NCBI RefSeq assembly: GCF_024172185.1 | Contig: NZ_JAMZEC010000001.1 | Span: 4,360,001 to 4,424,000 of the forward strand | Source of the DNA: Nonomuraea roseoviolacea subsp. carminata | GTDB taxonomy: Bacteria; Actinomycetota; Actinomycetes; Streptosporangiales; Streptosporangiaceae | Length of the DNA: 64,000 nucleotides | Direction of reading: 5' to 3' | Position numbers and translations under genes: made by a program | Notes under the pieces: generated by a model | The model's input: the letters and a program-made list of their open reading frames with translations, nothing else | Database searches by the model: none | Told to the model about the DNA's origin: nothing | In this document: piece after piece, positions 22,642-31,121 of the stretch | Numbering within the stretch: the first letter of the stretch is position 1 | Layout: each line of letters begins with the position of its first letter

Positions 22642-23586
22642 ATGGGCCGTTACATCATCAGGCGTCTGATCCAGGCAGTGCCAGTCCTGCTCGGCGCCAC
22701 CCTCTTCATCTTCGCCATCGTCTTCGCGCTTCCTGGTGACCCCATCGCGGCGCTGGCCGGTGAGAAGAGGCAGGACCCCAACATCGTCGCGATCATCCGC
22801 GACCAGTACCACCTGAACGATCCGCTGCTGCTCCAGTACTGGTACTACATCAGCGGCATCATCTTCCGCGGCGACTTCGGCAAGACGTTCGCCGGCGTCC
22901 CGGTGACGCAGCTCCTCGCGGGCAAGCTCCAGGTCACGCTGAACCTCGCGTTGGTCGCGCTGGTCCTGGAGGCCGTCATCGGTGTCGTCCTCGGCCTCTG
23001 GGCGGCGCTGCGCCGCGGCCGGGCGACCGACACGGCCATCCTCGCCTCGACCCTGCTGCTGATCTCGATCCCCACGCTGGTCAGCGGCTTCGTGCTGCAG
23101 CTCTGGCTGGGCGTCTGGCTCAAGCAGGTGACCGGCACGGAGATCTTCCCCATCGCGGGCACCACCCAGGGCATCAAGTCGTACCTGCTGCCGGGGTTCG
23201 TGCTGGCGGGCGTGTCGATCGCGTACCTGACACGACTCACCAGGACGAGCCTGGTGGAGACGCTGAGATCCGACTACATCCGGACGGCGACCGCCAAGGG
23301 CCTGTCCCGCCGGAGGGTCATCGGCAGGCACGGCCTGCGTAACGCGCTGATCCCCCTCGTGACCTACCTGGGCGCCGACCTCGGCAACCTCATGGGCGGC
23401 GCGGTGATCACCGAGACGATCTTCAACCTGCCGGGGATCGGCAACCAGCTCTACCAAGGCGTCTACCTACGAGAACAACCCATCGTCGTAGGCATCGTGA
23501 CCATCCTGGTGTTGGTCTACATCGTGGCCAACCTGGTCGTCGACCTGATGTACGCAGTGCTCGACCCGAGGATCCGCTATGAGTGA
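22642..23586 (+). CDS. peptide ABC transporter permease, DppB/OppB type
   Basis: 314 residues, six membrane helices. N-terminal RYIIRRLIQAVPVLLGATLF and the extracellular loop before the core are standard for DppB. The EAA loop that contacts the ATPase is visible as DYIRTATAKGLSRRRVIGRH followed by GLRNALIPLVTYLG. The ATG follows GGGAGG. Its 3' end overlaps the start of the next permease gene by eight bases. Confidence 0.94.
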   Translation: MGRYIIRRLIQAVPVLLGATLFIFAIVFALPGDPIAALAGEKRQDPNIVAIIRDQYHLNDPLLLQYWYYISGIIFRGDFGKTFAGVPVTQLLAGKLQVTLNLALVALVLEAVIGVVLGLWAALRRGRATDTAILASTLLLISIPTLVSGFVLQLWLGVWLKQVTGTEIFPIAGTTQGIKSYLLPGFVLAGVSIAYLTRLTRTSLVETLRSDYIRTATAKGLSRRRVIGRHGLRNALIPLVTYLGADLGNLMGGAVITETIFNLPGIGNQLYQGVYLREQPIVVGIVTILVLVYIVANLVVDLMYAVLDPRIRYE

Positions 23587-24550
23587 CACTCCACAGGCGG
23601 GGCCCGCGGGCCCCGACACCCAGACTCTGACCCCGGAGACGGCCCCCGTCGCTCCTCCCTCCCGCGGCAGGCGCCGCAAGAAGGAGGGCAAGCCGGCGAG
23701 CCTGTGGACCGACGCCTGGCATGACCTGCGCCGCAGGCCGATGTTCATCTTCTCGCTGGTCCTCATCGCGATCCTGCTGATCATGTCGTTCTGGCCGTCG
23801 CTGTTCACGTCGATCAACCCGCTGGACGCGCGCACGTGCGACCTCTCCACCGCCCGCCAGGGCCCGAGCGCGGGTCACCTCTTCGGGCGCGACAACCTCG
23901 GCTGCGACGTGTACGCGCGCACCATCTACGGCGCCGGCAACTCGATCCTCATCGGTGTCAGCACCACGATCATCACCGCGGTCGTCGGCGGCCTGCTCGG
24001 CCTCATCGCCGGCACCCGCGGCGGCCTCACCGACACGGTCAGCTCCCGTGTCACCGAGGTGTTCTTCGCGATCCCGCAGATCCTGGGCGCGCTGCTCATC
24101 ACGGCGACGTTCCGCGACAAGGGGCTCGGCATCTGGATCGTGGTGATCGCGCTGTCGGTGCTGGCCTGGCCGATGACGTTCCGCATCATGCGGGCCGCCG
24201 TCATCACGGCCAGGAGCCAGGACTTCGTCATCGCGGCGCGGGCGCTCGGCGCGAGCCAGAGCCGGATCATGTTCGGCCATCTGCTGCCGAACGCGATCGC
24301 CCCGGTGATCGTCGTGTCCACCATCAACCTGGGCGGGTTCATCGCGGCCGAGGCCGCGCTGTCGTTCCTCGGGGTCGGCGTGCAGTCGCCGGACATCTCG
24401 TGGGGCCTGATGATCGCCGATGCCCGGAGCCGGTTCCTGGAGGCGCCGCTGCCGCTGGTGTTCCCCGCCGTGTTCCTGAGCATCACCGTGCTCGCGTTCA
24501 TCATGATGGGCGACGCCGTCCGCGACGCGCTCGACCCGAAGCTCAGGTAG
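23579..24550 (+). CDS. peptide ABC transporter permease, DppC/OppC type
   Basis: 323 residues. A cytoplasmic N-terminus of about 50 residues rich in Pro, Arg and Lys precedes the first membrane helix (MFIFSLVLIAILLIMSFWPS). FGRDNLGCDVYARTIYGAGN and the EAA loop DFVIAARALGASQSRIMFGH are DppC hallmarks; the C-terminal VFLSITVLAFIMMGDAVRDA is complete. It pairs with the preceding permease to form the channel. Confidence 0.94.
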   Translation: MSDTPQAGPAGPDTQTLTPETAPVAPPSRGRRRKKEGKPASLWTDAWHDLRRRPMFIFSLVLIAILLIMSFWPSLFTSINPLDARTCDLSTARQGPSAGHLFGRDNLGCDVYARTIYGAGNSILIGVSTTIITAVVGGLLGLIAGTRGGLTDTVSSRVTEVFFAIPQILGALLITATFRDKGLGIWIVVIALSVLAWPMTFRIMRAAVITARSQDFVIAARALGASQSRIMFGHLLPNAIAPVIVVSTINLGGFIAAEAALSFLGVGVQSPDISWGLMIADARSRFLEAPLPLVFPAVFLSITVLAFIMMGDAVRDALDPKLR

Positions 24551-24563
24551 GAGGGGGGATCAG

Positions 24564-25601
24564 ATGAGTAAGACATCGCTGAGGACGTCGCCCGCCGAGG
24601 GAGGGCTGGGCGACGAGCCGTTGCTGGCGGTGGAGGACCTGCACGTCGAGTTCGTCACCAGGGCGGGCATCGTGCGGGCCGTGAACGGCGTGAGCTACTC
24701 GCTCAACCCGGGTGAGACCCTCGCGGTCCTGGGCGAGTCGGGCTCCGGCAAGTCCGTGACCGCGCAGGCGATCATGGGCATCCTGGACATGCCGCCCGCC
24801 CGCATTCCCAAGGGAGAGATCCGCTTCCGCGGGACCGACCTGCTCAAGCTGTCGGACGAGGCGCGCACGCAGGTCCGCGGCCAGCGCATCTCCATGATCT
24901 TCCAGGACGCGCTGTCGGCGCTCAACCCGGTGTTCACCGTGGGCTGGCAGATCAGCGAGATGTTCCGCGTCCACCGCGGCATGAACAAGCGTGACGCGAT
25001 GGCCAAGGCCGTCGAGCTGATGGACCGGGTCCGCATCCCGGCCGCCAAGCAGCGCGTCAACGACTACCCGCACCAGTTCTCCGGAGGCATGCGCCAGCGC
25101 ATCATGATCGCCATGTCGATCGCGCTGGACCCGGAGGTGCTGATCGCCGACGAGCCGACCACCGCGCTCGACGTGACGGTCCAGGCCCAGATCATGGAGC
25201 TGCTCGCCGAGCTGCAGCGCGAGAGCAACATGGGCCTGATCCTCATCACGCACGACCTCGGCGTCGTCGCCGACGTCGCGGACAAGATCGCGGTCATGTA
25301 CGCGGGACGGATCGTCGAGAACGCCCCGGTGTACGACATCTACCGGGCGCCCGCCCACCCGTACACGAAGGGCCTGCTGGAGTCGATCCCCCGGGTCGAC
25401 CAGAAGGGCCAGGAGCTGTACGCGATCAAGGGCCTGCCGCCCAACCTGCTCGACATGCCGACCGGCTGCGCCTTCCACCCGCGGTGCCCGTACCGCCAGG
25501 ACAACTGCGTGACCGACGCCCCCCCGCTCTACGGGATCAGCGGTGCGCGCAACAGCGCCTGCCACTACTGGAGGGAGGTCCTCGATGGCGACCCAAGGTG
25601 A
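24564..25601 (+). CDS. peptide ABC transporter ATPase, DppD/OppD type
   Basis: 345 residues. Walker A GESGSGKS, signature FSGGMRQRI, Walker B VLIADEPTTALDV and switch His in LILITHDLGVVADVAD. The C-terminal oligopeptide/dipeptide domain carries cysteines (CAFHPRCPYRQDNC), the spot where an iron-sulfur cluster has been proposed in this family. The ATG follows TAGGAGGGGGGA, a strong ribosome site. The 3' end overlaps the next ATPase gene by 17 bases. Confidence 0.94.
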   Translation: MSKTSLRTSPAEGGLGDEPLLAVEDLHVEFVTRAGIVRAVNGVSYSLNPGETLAVLGESGSGKSVTAQAIMGILDMPPARIPKGEIRFRGTDLLKLSDEARTQVRGQRISMIFQDALSALNPVFTVGWQISEMFRVHRGMNKRDAMAKAVELMDRVRIPAAKQRVNDYPHQFSGGMRQRIMIAMSIALDPEVLIADEPTTALDVTVQAQIMELLAELQRESNMGLILITHDLGVVADVADKIAVMYAGRIVENAPVYDIYRAPAHPYTKGLLESIPRVDQKGQELYAIKGLPPNLLDMPTGCAFHPRCPYRQDNCVTDAPPLYGISGARNSACHYWREVLDGDPR

Positions 25602-26601
25602 GCGCATCCTGGAGGTGCGCGACCTGGTCAAGCACTTCCCGCTGACCCAGGGCATCATGTTCAAGAAGCAGATCGGCGCCATCAAGGCCGTGGACGGCGT
25701 CTCGTTCGAGCTGAACAAGGGCGAGACGCTGGGCATCGTCGGCGAGTCCGGCTGCGGCAAGTCGACGCTGGCCAAGGTGCTCATGGCGCTGGAGCGGCCG
25801 ACGTCCGGCTCGGTGGTGGTCAACGGGCGCGACATGGCCAGGGCCAAGGGCGCCGAGCTCAAGCGGATGCGCCGCAACATCCAGATGGTGATGCAGGACC
25901 CCTACACCTCGCTGAACCCCCGGATGACCGTCGGCGACATCGTGGGCGAGCCGTTCGAGATCCACACCGAGGTCGCGCCCAAGGGCGACCGGCGCCGCAA
26001 GGTGCAGGAGCTGCTGGAGGTCGTGGGCCTCAACCCCGACCACATCAACCGCTACCCCCACCAGTTCTCCGGCGGCCAGCGCCAGCGCATCGGCATCGCC
26101 CGCGGTCTGGCGCTCCAGCCTGAGATCATCGTCTGCGACGAGCCGGTGTCCGCGCTCGACGTGTCGATCCAGGCGCAGGTCATCAACCTGCTGGAGCGGC
26201 TGCAGAACGAGTTCGGCCTGGCGTACATCTTCATCGCCCACGACCTGTCGGTGGTGCGCCACATCTCCGACCGGGTCGCGGTGATGTACCTCGGCAAGAT
26301 GGTGGAGCTGGGCAAGGACCTGGAGATCTACGACCGGCCGGCCCACCCGTACACCCAGGCGCTGCTGTCGGCCGTCCCGGTCCCCGACCCCGAGGGCCGC
26401 GAGAGCCGCGAGCGGATCATCCTGCAGGGCGACCCGCCCTCGCCGGCCAACCCGCCGTCGGGCTGCCGCTTCCGCACCCGCTGCTGGAAGGCCCAGGAGA
26501 TCTGCGCGACGGAGGAGCCGCTGCTGCAGATCCGGCCGGGCACGGCGCACCTCAGCGCCTGCCACTTCGCGGAGACGCACGACGTGGTCCACGCCGGCTG
26601 A
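25585..26601 (+). CDS. peptide ABC transporter ATPase, DppF/OppF type
   Basis: 338 residues. Walker A GESGCGKST, Q-loop MVMQDPYTSLNPRM (typical of DppF), signature FSGGQRQRI, Walker B IIVCDEPVSALDV and C-terminal CRFRTRCWKAQEIC. ATG at 25585 is chosen because GGAGGGAGG lies nine bases upstream and the protein begins in register with the family. It is the last gene of the importer operon, followed by a strong terminator. Confidence 0.94.
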   Translation: MATQGERILEVRDLVKHFPLTQGIMFKKQIGAIKAVDGVSFELNKGETLGIVGESGCGKSTLAKVLMALERPTSGSVVVNGRDMARAKGAELKRMRRNIQMVMQDPYTSLNPRMTVGDIVGEPFEIHTEVAPKGDRRRKVQELLEVVGLNPDHINRYPHQFSGGQRQRIGIARGLALQPEIIVCDEPVSALDVSIQAQVINLLERLQNEFGLAYIFIAHDLSVVRHISDRVAVMYLGKMVELGKDLEIYDRPAHPYTQALLSAVPVPDPEGRESRERIILQGDPPSPANPPSGCRFRTRCWKAQEICATEEPLLQIRPGTAHLSACHFAETHDVVHAG

Positions 26602-26618
26602 GGCCGCCGCCACGTCCC

Positions 26619-26653
26619 GAGGGCCCCGCGCGATCCGTTCGCGCGGGGCCCTC
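26619..26653. terminator. strong terminator of the importer operon
   Basis: A 14-bp perfect stem, GAGGGCCCCGCGCG / CGCGCGGGGCCCTC, with a seven-base loop. Being symmetric, it can also stop transcripts from the convergent thiolase gene. Confidence 0.85.
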
Positions 26654-26658
26654 GGCGT

Positions 26659-26700
26659 CCTTCCATCGGTCGTACGCGACCTTCCATCGGCCGTACGCGA
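26659..26700. repeat. two 21-bp tandem repeats beyond the thiolase stop
   Basis: CCTTCCATCGGTCGTACGCGA followed directly by a copy with one change (C for T). It sits between the terminator and the thiolase stop codon. The CGTACG core is self-complementary. Confidence 0.8.
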
Positions 26701-26703
26701 CGG

Positions 26704-27888
26704 TCAGCGGGTGGCGATGACCGCCGAACCGTGGCCGAACAGGCCCTGGTTGACCGCCAGGCCCACCCGGGCGCCCGCCACCTGCCGCTCGCCCGCCCGG
26801 CCGCGCAACTGCCAGCTCAGCTCGCACACCTGGGCGATCGCCTGGGCGGGGATCGCCTCGCCGAACGAGGCCAGCCCTCCCGAGGGGTTCACCGGGAGTC
26901 GCCCGCCGAGCGCCGTGTCGCCGGCCCGCAGCAGCTTCTCCGCCTCGCCGGGCGGGCAGAGGCCGACGTCCTCCATCCAGTCCAGCTCCAGCGCCGTGGA
27001 CAGGTCGTACACCTCGGCGAACGACACGTCCTGCGGGCCCAGCCCGGCCTCCTCGTACGCGGCGTGCGCGATCGCCGCGCGGAACGGCCGGGCGGGCGGC
27101 GGCACGGCGGCGCAGGAGTCCGTGGCGAACTCCGGGAGCTCCAGCACGGCGTTGGGGAAGGTCGGCGTCACCGTGGAGACCGCGGCCAGGCGTACCGGGT
27201 CGGTGACGCCGCGCCGCCGGGCGTAGTCCTCCGAGGCGAGCACGACCGCGGCCCCGCCGTCGGAGGTGGCGCAGATGTCCATGAGGCGCAGCGGGTCGGC
27301 CACCATGGGCGAGGCCAGCACCTCCGCGGCCGTGACGGGCTTGCGGTAGCGGGCCAGCGGGTTCAGCGCGCCGGCGCGGGCGTTCTTGACCTTGACGGCC
27401 GCGAAGTCCCCGGGCGTGGAGCCGTGCAGGGCCATCCGGCGGCGCGCGTAGAGCCCGAAGTAGGCCGGGTTGGTCGCGCCGAGCAGGCGGAAGCGCAGCC
27501 AGTCGGGGTCGTCGGGGCGCTCGCCGCCGACCGGCTTGAAGAAGCCCTTCGGGGTGGAGTCGGCGCCCACGACCAGCGCGACGTCGCAGAGCCCGGCGAG
27601 AATGCGGGTCCGCGCGATGTCGATGGCCTGCGCTCCGGAGGCGCAGGCGGCGTAGCAGGACGCGATCCGGGCGCCCGACCAGCCGAGCGCCCTGGCGTAC
27701 GTCGCGCCGGACACGAAGCCCGGGTAGCCGTTCCTGATCGTGTCGGCGCCGACCAGGAACCCGACCTCGGGCCAGCTCACGTCCGCGTCACGCAGGGCCT
27801 CACGGGCCGCCGCCAGGCCGTACTCGGTGAACGGGCGGCCCCACTTGCCCCACGGATGCATCCCGGCGCCCAGCACCACCACGCTCAC
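26704..27888 (-). CDS. thiolase-fold lipid-transfer protein / aldolase (Ltp2-like)
   Basis: 394 residues. Thiolase fold with the conserved cysteine in CYAACASGAQAIDIARTRI (C82 of the GTG form) and the closing GLFGHGSAVI. The mid-section LMDICATSDGGAAVVLASE is typical of the SCPx/lipid-transfer branch, which includes retro-aldolases such as Ltp2 that shorten steroid side chains, rather than ordinary thiolases. The GTG at 27888 overlaps the TGA of the DUF35 gene (GTGA), so the two products are made together; Ltp2-type enzymes work as complexes with DUF35 proteins. The substrate is unknown: no other steroid or beta-oxidation gene is in the window. Confidence 0.85.
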   Translation of the reverse strand: MSVVVLGAGMHPWGKWGRPFTEYGLAAAREALRDADVSWPEVGFLVGADTIRNGYPGFVSGATYARALGWSGARIASCYAACASGAQAIDIARTRILAGLCDVALVVGADSTPKGFFKPVGGERPDDPDWLRFRLLGATNPAYFGLYARRRMALHGSTPGDFAAVKVKNARAGALNPLARYRKPVTAAEVLASPMVADPLRLMDICATSDGGAAVVLASEDYARRRGVTDPVRLAAVSTVTPTFPNAVLELPEFATDSCAAVPPPARPFRAAIAHAAYEEAGLGPQDVSFAEVYDLSTALELDWMEDVGLCPPGEAEKLLRAGDTALGGRLPVNPSGGLASFGEAIPAQAIAQVCELSWQLRGRAGERQVAGARVGLAVNQGLFGHGSAVIATR

Positions 27889-28292
27889 GACGCCGCCCCC
27901 CACATCCACACGAGCGGCCCGTCGGCGAGCGGGCCGCAGGTCAGCTCCAGCTCCATGCCGACCTCCAGGTCCGCGACCGTGAGGCCCTTGACCTGGCCGA
28001 GCACCACGATGCCCTCACGCTCCAGCTCCACCGCCGCCAGCGTGACGGGCGCGTAGGGCTCGGCGGCCACGTACGGGGCGGGCGGGGGATAGCACGAGTC
28101 GGTGTAGGACCAGACGCGTCCGCGCCGGGACAGGCGTGTCACCTCCAGGTGCTCGCCGTCGCAGCCGGGGTTGGGGCAGAAGCCGGTCCGCGGGGGGAAC
28201 GTCACCGTGCCGCAGGCGGCGCAGCGGGCGCCCAGGAGGTGGGTGACGCCGTCCTCGACCGTGAACCAGCCGTCGATCGCCAGGGTCGTCAT
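27885..28292 (-). CDS. DUF35 OB-fold acyl-CoA-binding protein with zinc ribbon
   Basis: 135 residues. The rubredoxin-like zinc ribbon has C24-x2-C27 and C39-x4-C44 (CAACGTVTFPPRTGFCPNPGC); an OB-fold follows (GRVWSYTDSCYPPPAPYVA, VTLAAVELEREGIVVLGQV). DUF35 proteins serve as partner or activator of thiolase-fold enzymes, as in the ChsH2/Ltp2 complex. ATG at 28292 is the natural start; the frame is open far upstream without meaning. It is the first gene of a two-gene unit with the thiolase. Confidence 0.9.
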   Translation of the reverse strand: MTTLAIDGWFTVEDGVTHLLGARCAACGTVTFPPRTGFCPNPGCDGEHLEVTRLSRRGRVWSYTDSCYPPPAPYVAAEPYAPVTLAAVELEREGIVVLGQVKGLTVADLEVGMELELTCGPLADGPLVWMWGAAS

Positions 28293-28307
28293 GCCAGGAG
28301 TATTACA

Positions 28308-28317
28308 CAAGCGCTTG
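28308..28317. promoter_or_regulatory. TetR-type palindromic operator (KstR2-like)
   Basis: CAAGCGCTTG is a perfect 10-bp palindrome 16 bases before the DUF35 ATG. With flanks it reads CACAAGCGCTTGCT, one mismatch from the KstR2 consensus AnCAAGnnCTTGnT. A TetR-family repressor of lipid/acyl-CoA catabolism is the likely reader. Confidence 0.6.
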
Positions 28318-28348
28318 CTAGGGATAAGGCGCGGCGTGCTTGCGGGGG

Positions 28349-29710
28349 TCAGGGGGCGCGGCGGCGGGCCAGTACGTGGGCGCCCATCGCGAGGCAGAGC
28401 GCGAGCAGTCCGAGCAGCGTCGGCAACCGGGAGTCCGGCGCGCCGCCGTCCGCCCGCGCCGGCCGCCCCGGTGGGGCCGGCGGGGCCGTGCCCGCCCTGG
28501 CCCCCGTCAGCCGGCCCGCCTCCCGCAGCGCGAACAGCGCGTCGGCCACGCCGTGCCCGTACGAGCGGTCGCGGCCGTCCGCCCCGGAGGCCGACCATGG
28601 ACGCCAGGACGGCGGCGAGGCCGTGCCGCGCTCGATGGCCGCGCGCACCTGACGCGGCGGCAGGCCGGGATAGGCCGACCTGACCAGGGCCGCGATGCCC
28701 GCCACCATGGCCGCCGCCGCGCTCGTGCCGTCGCCGACCACGTAGGAGCGGTCGCCGTCGGCCGTGAGGATGCCCGTGCCGGGCGCCACCACCGAGAGGT
28801 AGTCCTGGCGGTTGGAGAACGCGGCCACCTTGAGCCGCCGGTCCACCGCGCCGACCGCGATGACGCCGGGGTAGGCGGCGGGGTAGTTCTTGCGGTTCGT
28901 GGTCTCGCCGTCGTTGCCGGAGGAGGCCACGAGGACGGCGCCGCGGCTCAGCGCGTACCGGACCGCCTCCTTCTCGGCGGGGGAGCCGTTCCAGGCGCCG
29001 CTGCCGCCGCCCAGGGACATGCTGATGACGTCCGCGCCGTGGTCGGCGGCGTAGCGGATGCCGCGGGCCAGCGCGTCGGGACGGCCCGCGGAGGGGCGGG
29101 CGCGCAGCGGGTCGTCGTTCTCCAGCGTGACGCGGACCGACAGGATGCGGGCCCCCGGGGCGACGCCGATCACGCCCAGGCGCGCGGTCTCCCGGGCGGC
29201 GTGGGGCACGCGCACCGGCACGCCGAGCGCGGCGGCCCGGCCCGCGGGTCCTGTGCGCGGGGCGGCGGCTCCCGGTGGGTTGCGCGGATGCGGTGGGGCG
29301 GCGGCGTCGACGGGGTCGCGCGGGTGGGGCGGGGTGGCGGGGTCGGTGTGGCCGTGGCCGGCGATGAGGCTGGCCATGGCGGTGCCGTGGTGCCCCCACC
29401 GGCCGGGCCGCCGGCCCGCGCCGGTCAGGTCGGGGCCGGCGACCACGGAGCCCGCGAGGTCGGGGTGGTCGCCGTTCACCCCGGTGTCGAGGACGGCGAC
29501 CAGCACGCCCTCGCCCCTGGTGATCCGCCACGCCTCGGGCAGGCGCAGCGCCGGGAGCTGCCACTGGGCGGCGGCCGGCGCGTTCGTGGCGGCGGCGCCC
29601 GCGCTCGGCGAGGGGCCGGACACCGGTGAGGCGGTCAGGTACAGGCCGGAGGCGGTGACGAGGGTGACGATGAGGCAGCGGACGTACGGCATGGGGCGGA
29701 AGAGGCGCAT
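28349..29710 (-). CDS. mycosin-like subtilisin protease (S8), membrane-anchored
   Basis: 453 residues. Signal peptide, then a subtilisin domain with D75 (VLDTGV), H108 (GHHGTAMASLIAGHG) and S330 (GDGTSAAAAM); the oxyanion Asn is in ASSGNDG. A Pro-rich insertion of about 50 residues follows the His motif. A C-terminal membrane helix (LPTLLGLLALCLAMGAHVLA) ends in RRRAP, so the protease faces outward. This is the architecture of the mycosins of type VII secretion. However, no ESX genes (eccB-E, WXG100) are in the window, so it may serve another secretion or maturation process. Confidence 0.88.
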   Translation of the reverse strand: MRLFRPMPYVRCLIVTLVTASGLYLTASPVSGPSPSAGAAATNAPAAAQWQLPALRLPEAWRITRGEGVLVAVLDTGVNGDHPDLAGSVVAGPDLTGAGRRPGRWGHHGTAMASLIAGHGHTDPATPPHPRDPVDAAAPPHPRNPPGAAAPRTGPAGRAAALGVPVRVPHAARETARLGVIGVAPGARILSVRVTLENDDPLRARPSAGRPDALARGIRYAADHGADVISMSLGGGSGAWNGSPAEKEAVRYALSRGAVLVASSGNDGETTNRKNYPAAYPGVIAVGAVDRRLKVAAFSNRQDYLSVVAPGTGILTADGDRSYVVGDGTSAAAAMVAGIAALVRSAYPGLPPRQVRAAIERGTASPPSWRPWSASGADGRDRSYGHGVADALFALREAGRLTGARAGTAPPAPPGRPARADGGAPDSRLPTLLGLLALCLAMGAHVLARRRAP

Positions 29711-29839
29711 GGCGACCTCCGGGGCAGAAGGGGGATGCCCGTTGCCGGAGATTGTGACACGAGACGCCTACCGCTGATCAGACCCTTCAGTAAACAGTCC
29801 GATACATCGCGTAATTAGGCTTAAGCGGCTTTCGTAGGG

Positions 29840-30655
29840 CTAAGACTTGGAAATAGATGGAGAAATCCGGACATGGGCGCCGGGGGGTAGCCCCAGCCGC
29901 TGCGCCGCGTCCCCCGAGTTCACCGCGATCGCGATCAGCCCCGCCGAGTCCGCGAACGCCACCAGCTCGCCCGGCGGCACCGCCGCGTACGTCTCCCGGT
30001 ACGGCAACGTGAGCTGCCGCCGCCCCAGCCACACCCCCAGCGTGTCGCCGACCCGCGCCCCCAGCGCCTCCAGGTGGCTCGCCGTGATCGAGAGCTGCGT
30101 GTTGCCGTAGCGGTCCACCGAGACGACCTCGCCCTCGACCGCCCCCTCGCGCACCACCGACATCGGCTCCGCCAGCGACACGAGCCGCGCGATCGGCCGC
30201 TCAGGCCCCAGGTCGTCCGGCTTGAGCCCCTTGACCAGCCGTCCCGCCACGGCCGAGTAGATGTCGCGGCCGTGGAAGGTGGGCGAGACGGGTCTCAGGA
30301 AGTACTCCTCGTTGCTGATCTCGTACGCCGCCTCCGGCCCCCCGCTGGCGTGGACCGCCCAGGACAGCAGCCCGTTGTCCGGCCCGATGAACACCCGGCC
30401 GCCCGCCACGATCGCGACGGGGCGCCGGGCATGTCCCGTGCCGGGATCGACCGCGCCGATGTGCACGCCCTTGGGCAGGTAGGGGATGGTCTGGGCGAGA
30501 ATCGCGGCACCGCGCCGTACGTCGCCCGACGGGATGGCGTGGCACACGTCGATCACCCTGGCCTCGGGGGCGATGCCGGCGATCACCCCGTGGCAGGCCG
30601 CCACGTAGCCGTCCTCAAGCCCGTAGTCCGTGAGAAGTGTGATGACTGAGGTCAC
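29840..30655 (-). CDS. SAM hydroxide adenosyltransferase (DUF62)
   Basis: 271 residues. Cleaves S-adenosylmethionine to adenosine and methionine using water; related to fluorinase and SalL chlorinase but of the hydroxide type. LLTDYGLEDGYVAACHGVI at the N-terminus, VHIGAVDPGTGHARRPVAIV and PVSPTFHGRDIYSAVAGRL carry the Asp-Arg-His set expected for hydroxide activation; VDRYGNTQLS is the C-terminal family motif. The loop that defines halogenases is not evident. The start is GTG at 30655; the frame extends upstream without protein character. It diverges from the DUF3263 gene. Confidence 0.9.
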   Translation of the reverse strand: MTSVITLLTDYGLEDGYVAACHGVIAGIAPEARVIDVCHAIPSGDVRRGAAILAQTIPYLPKGVHIGAVDPGTGHARRPVAIVAGGRVFIGPDNGLLSWAVHASGGPEAAYEISNEEYFLRPVSPTFHGRDIYSAVAGRLVKGLKPDDLGPERPIARLVSLAEPMSVVREGAVEGEVVSVDRYGNTQLSITASHLEALGARVGDTLGVWLGRRQLTLPYRETYAAVPPGELVAFADSAGLIAIAVNSGDAAQRLGLPPGAHVRISPSISKS

Positions 30656-30772
30656 ACTTCGTGACTGTACGTCTCGCCATCCGCCATGAACAGCCGGAGT
30701 GCGCACATTACGATGGCGTCGGGCCGCATGCGCGTGTCGTGGTCGTCGCGCGCAGCCTTGGGAGGAGGAACC

Positions 30773-31099
30773 ATGGACACCGCACCGGCCGGCGGTGACA
30801 GTGCACCCCGACAACCCGCGCACGAGCAGCAACCCCTCACCCCACCCGCGGAGCTGACCGCACGTGAACGTGAGCTCCTCGCCTTCGAGCGCCAGTGGTG
30901 GCGCCACGCGGGCGCGAAGGAGCAGGCCATCAAGGAGACCTTCGGGTTCTCCGCCACCCGCTACTACCAGCTTTTGGGCGAGCTCATCGACAAGCCGGCC
31001 GCCCTGGAGCAGGACCCGATGCTGGTGAAACGGCTGCGCAGGCTGCGCGCCGGCCGCCAGCGCGACCGCGCCGCGAGGCGTCTGGGCATGCGCCCCTGA
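30773..31099 (+). CDS. DUF3263 protein
   Basis: 108 residues. Core ERELLAFERQWWRHAGAKEQ, then FGFSATRYYQLLGELIDKPA and LRRLRAGRQRDRAARRLG match DUF3263, a small actinobacterial protein with a predicted helix-turn-helix and basic tail, probably DNA-binding. The ATG follows GGAGGAGGAACC. It is commonly found beside trehalose-phosphate genes, as here; the functional link is unknown. Confidence 0.88.
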   Translation: MDTAPAGGDSAPRQPAHEQQPLTPPAELTARERELLAFERQWWRHAGAKEQAIKETFGFSATRYYQLLGELIDKPAALEQDPMLVKRLRRLRAGRQRDRAARRLGMRP

Positions 31100-31121
31100 C
31101 CGGCTGGGTAGGGCCAGCCGC

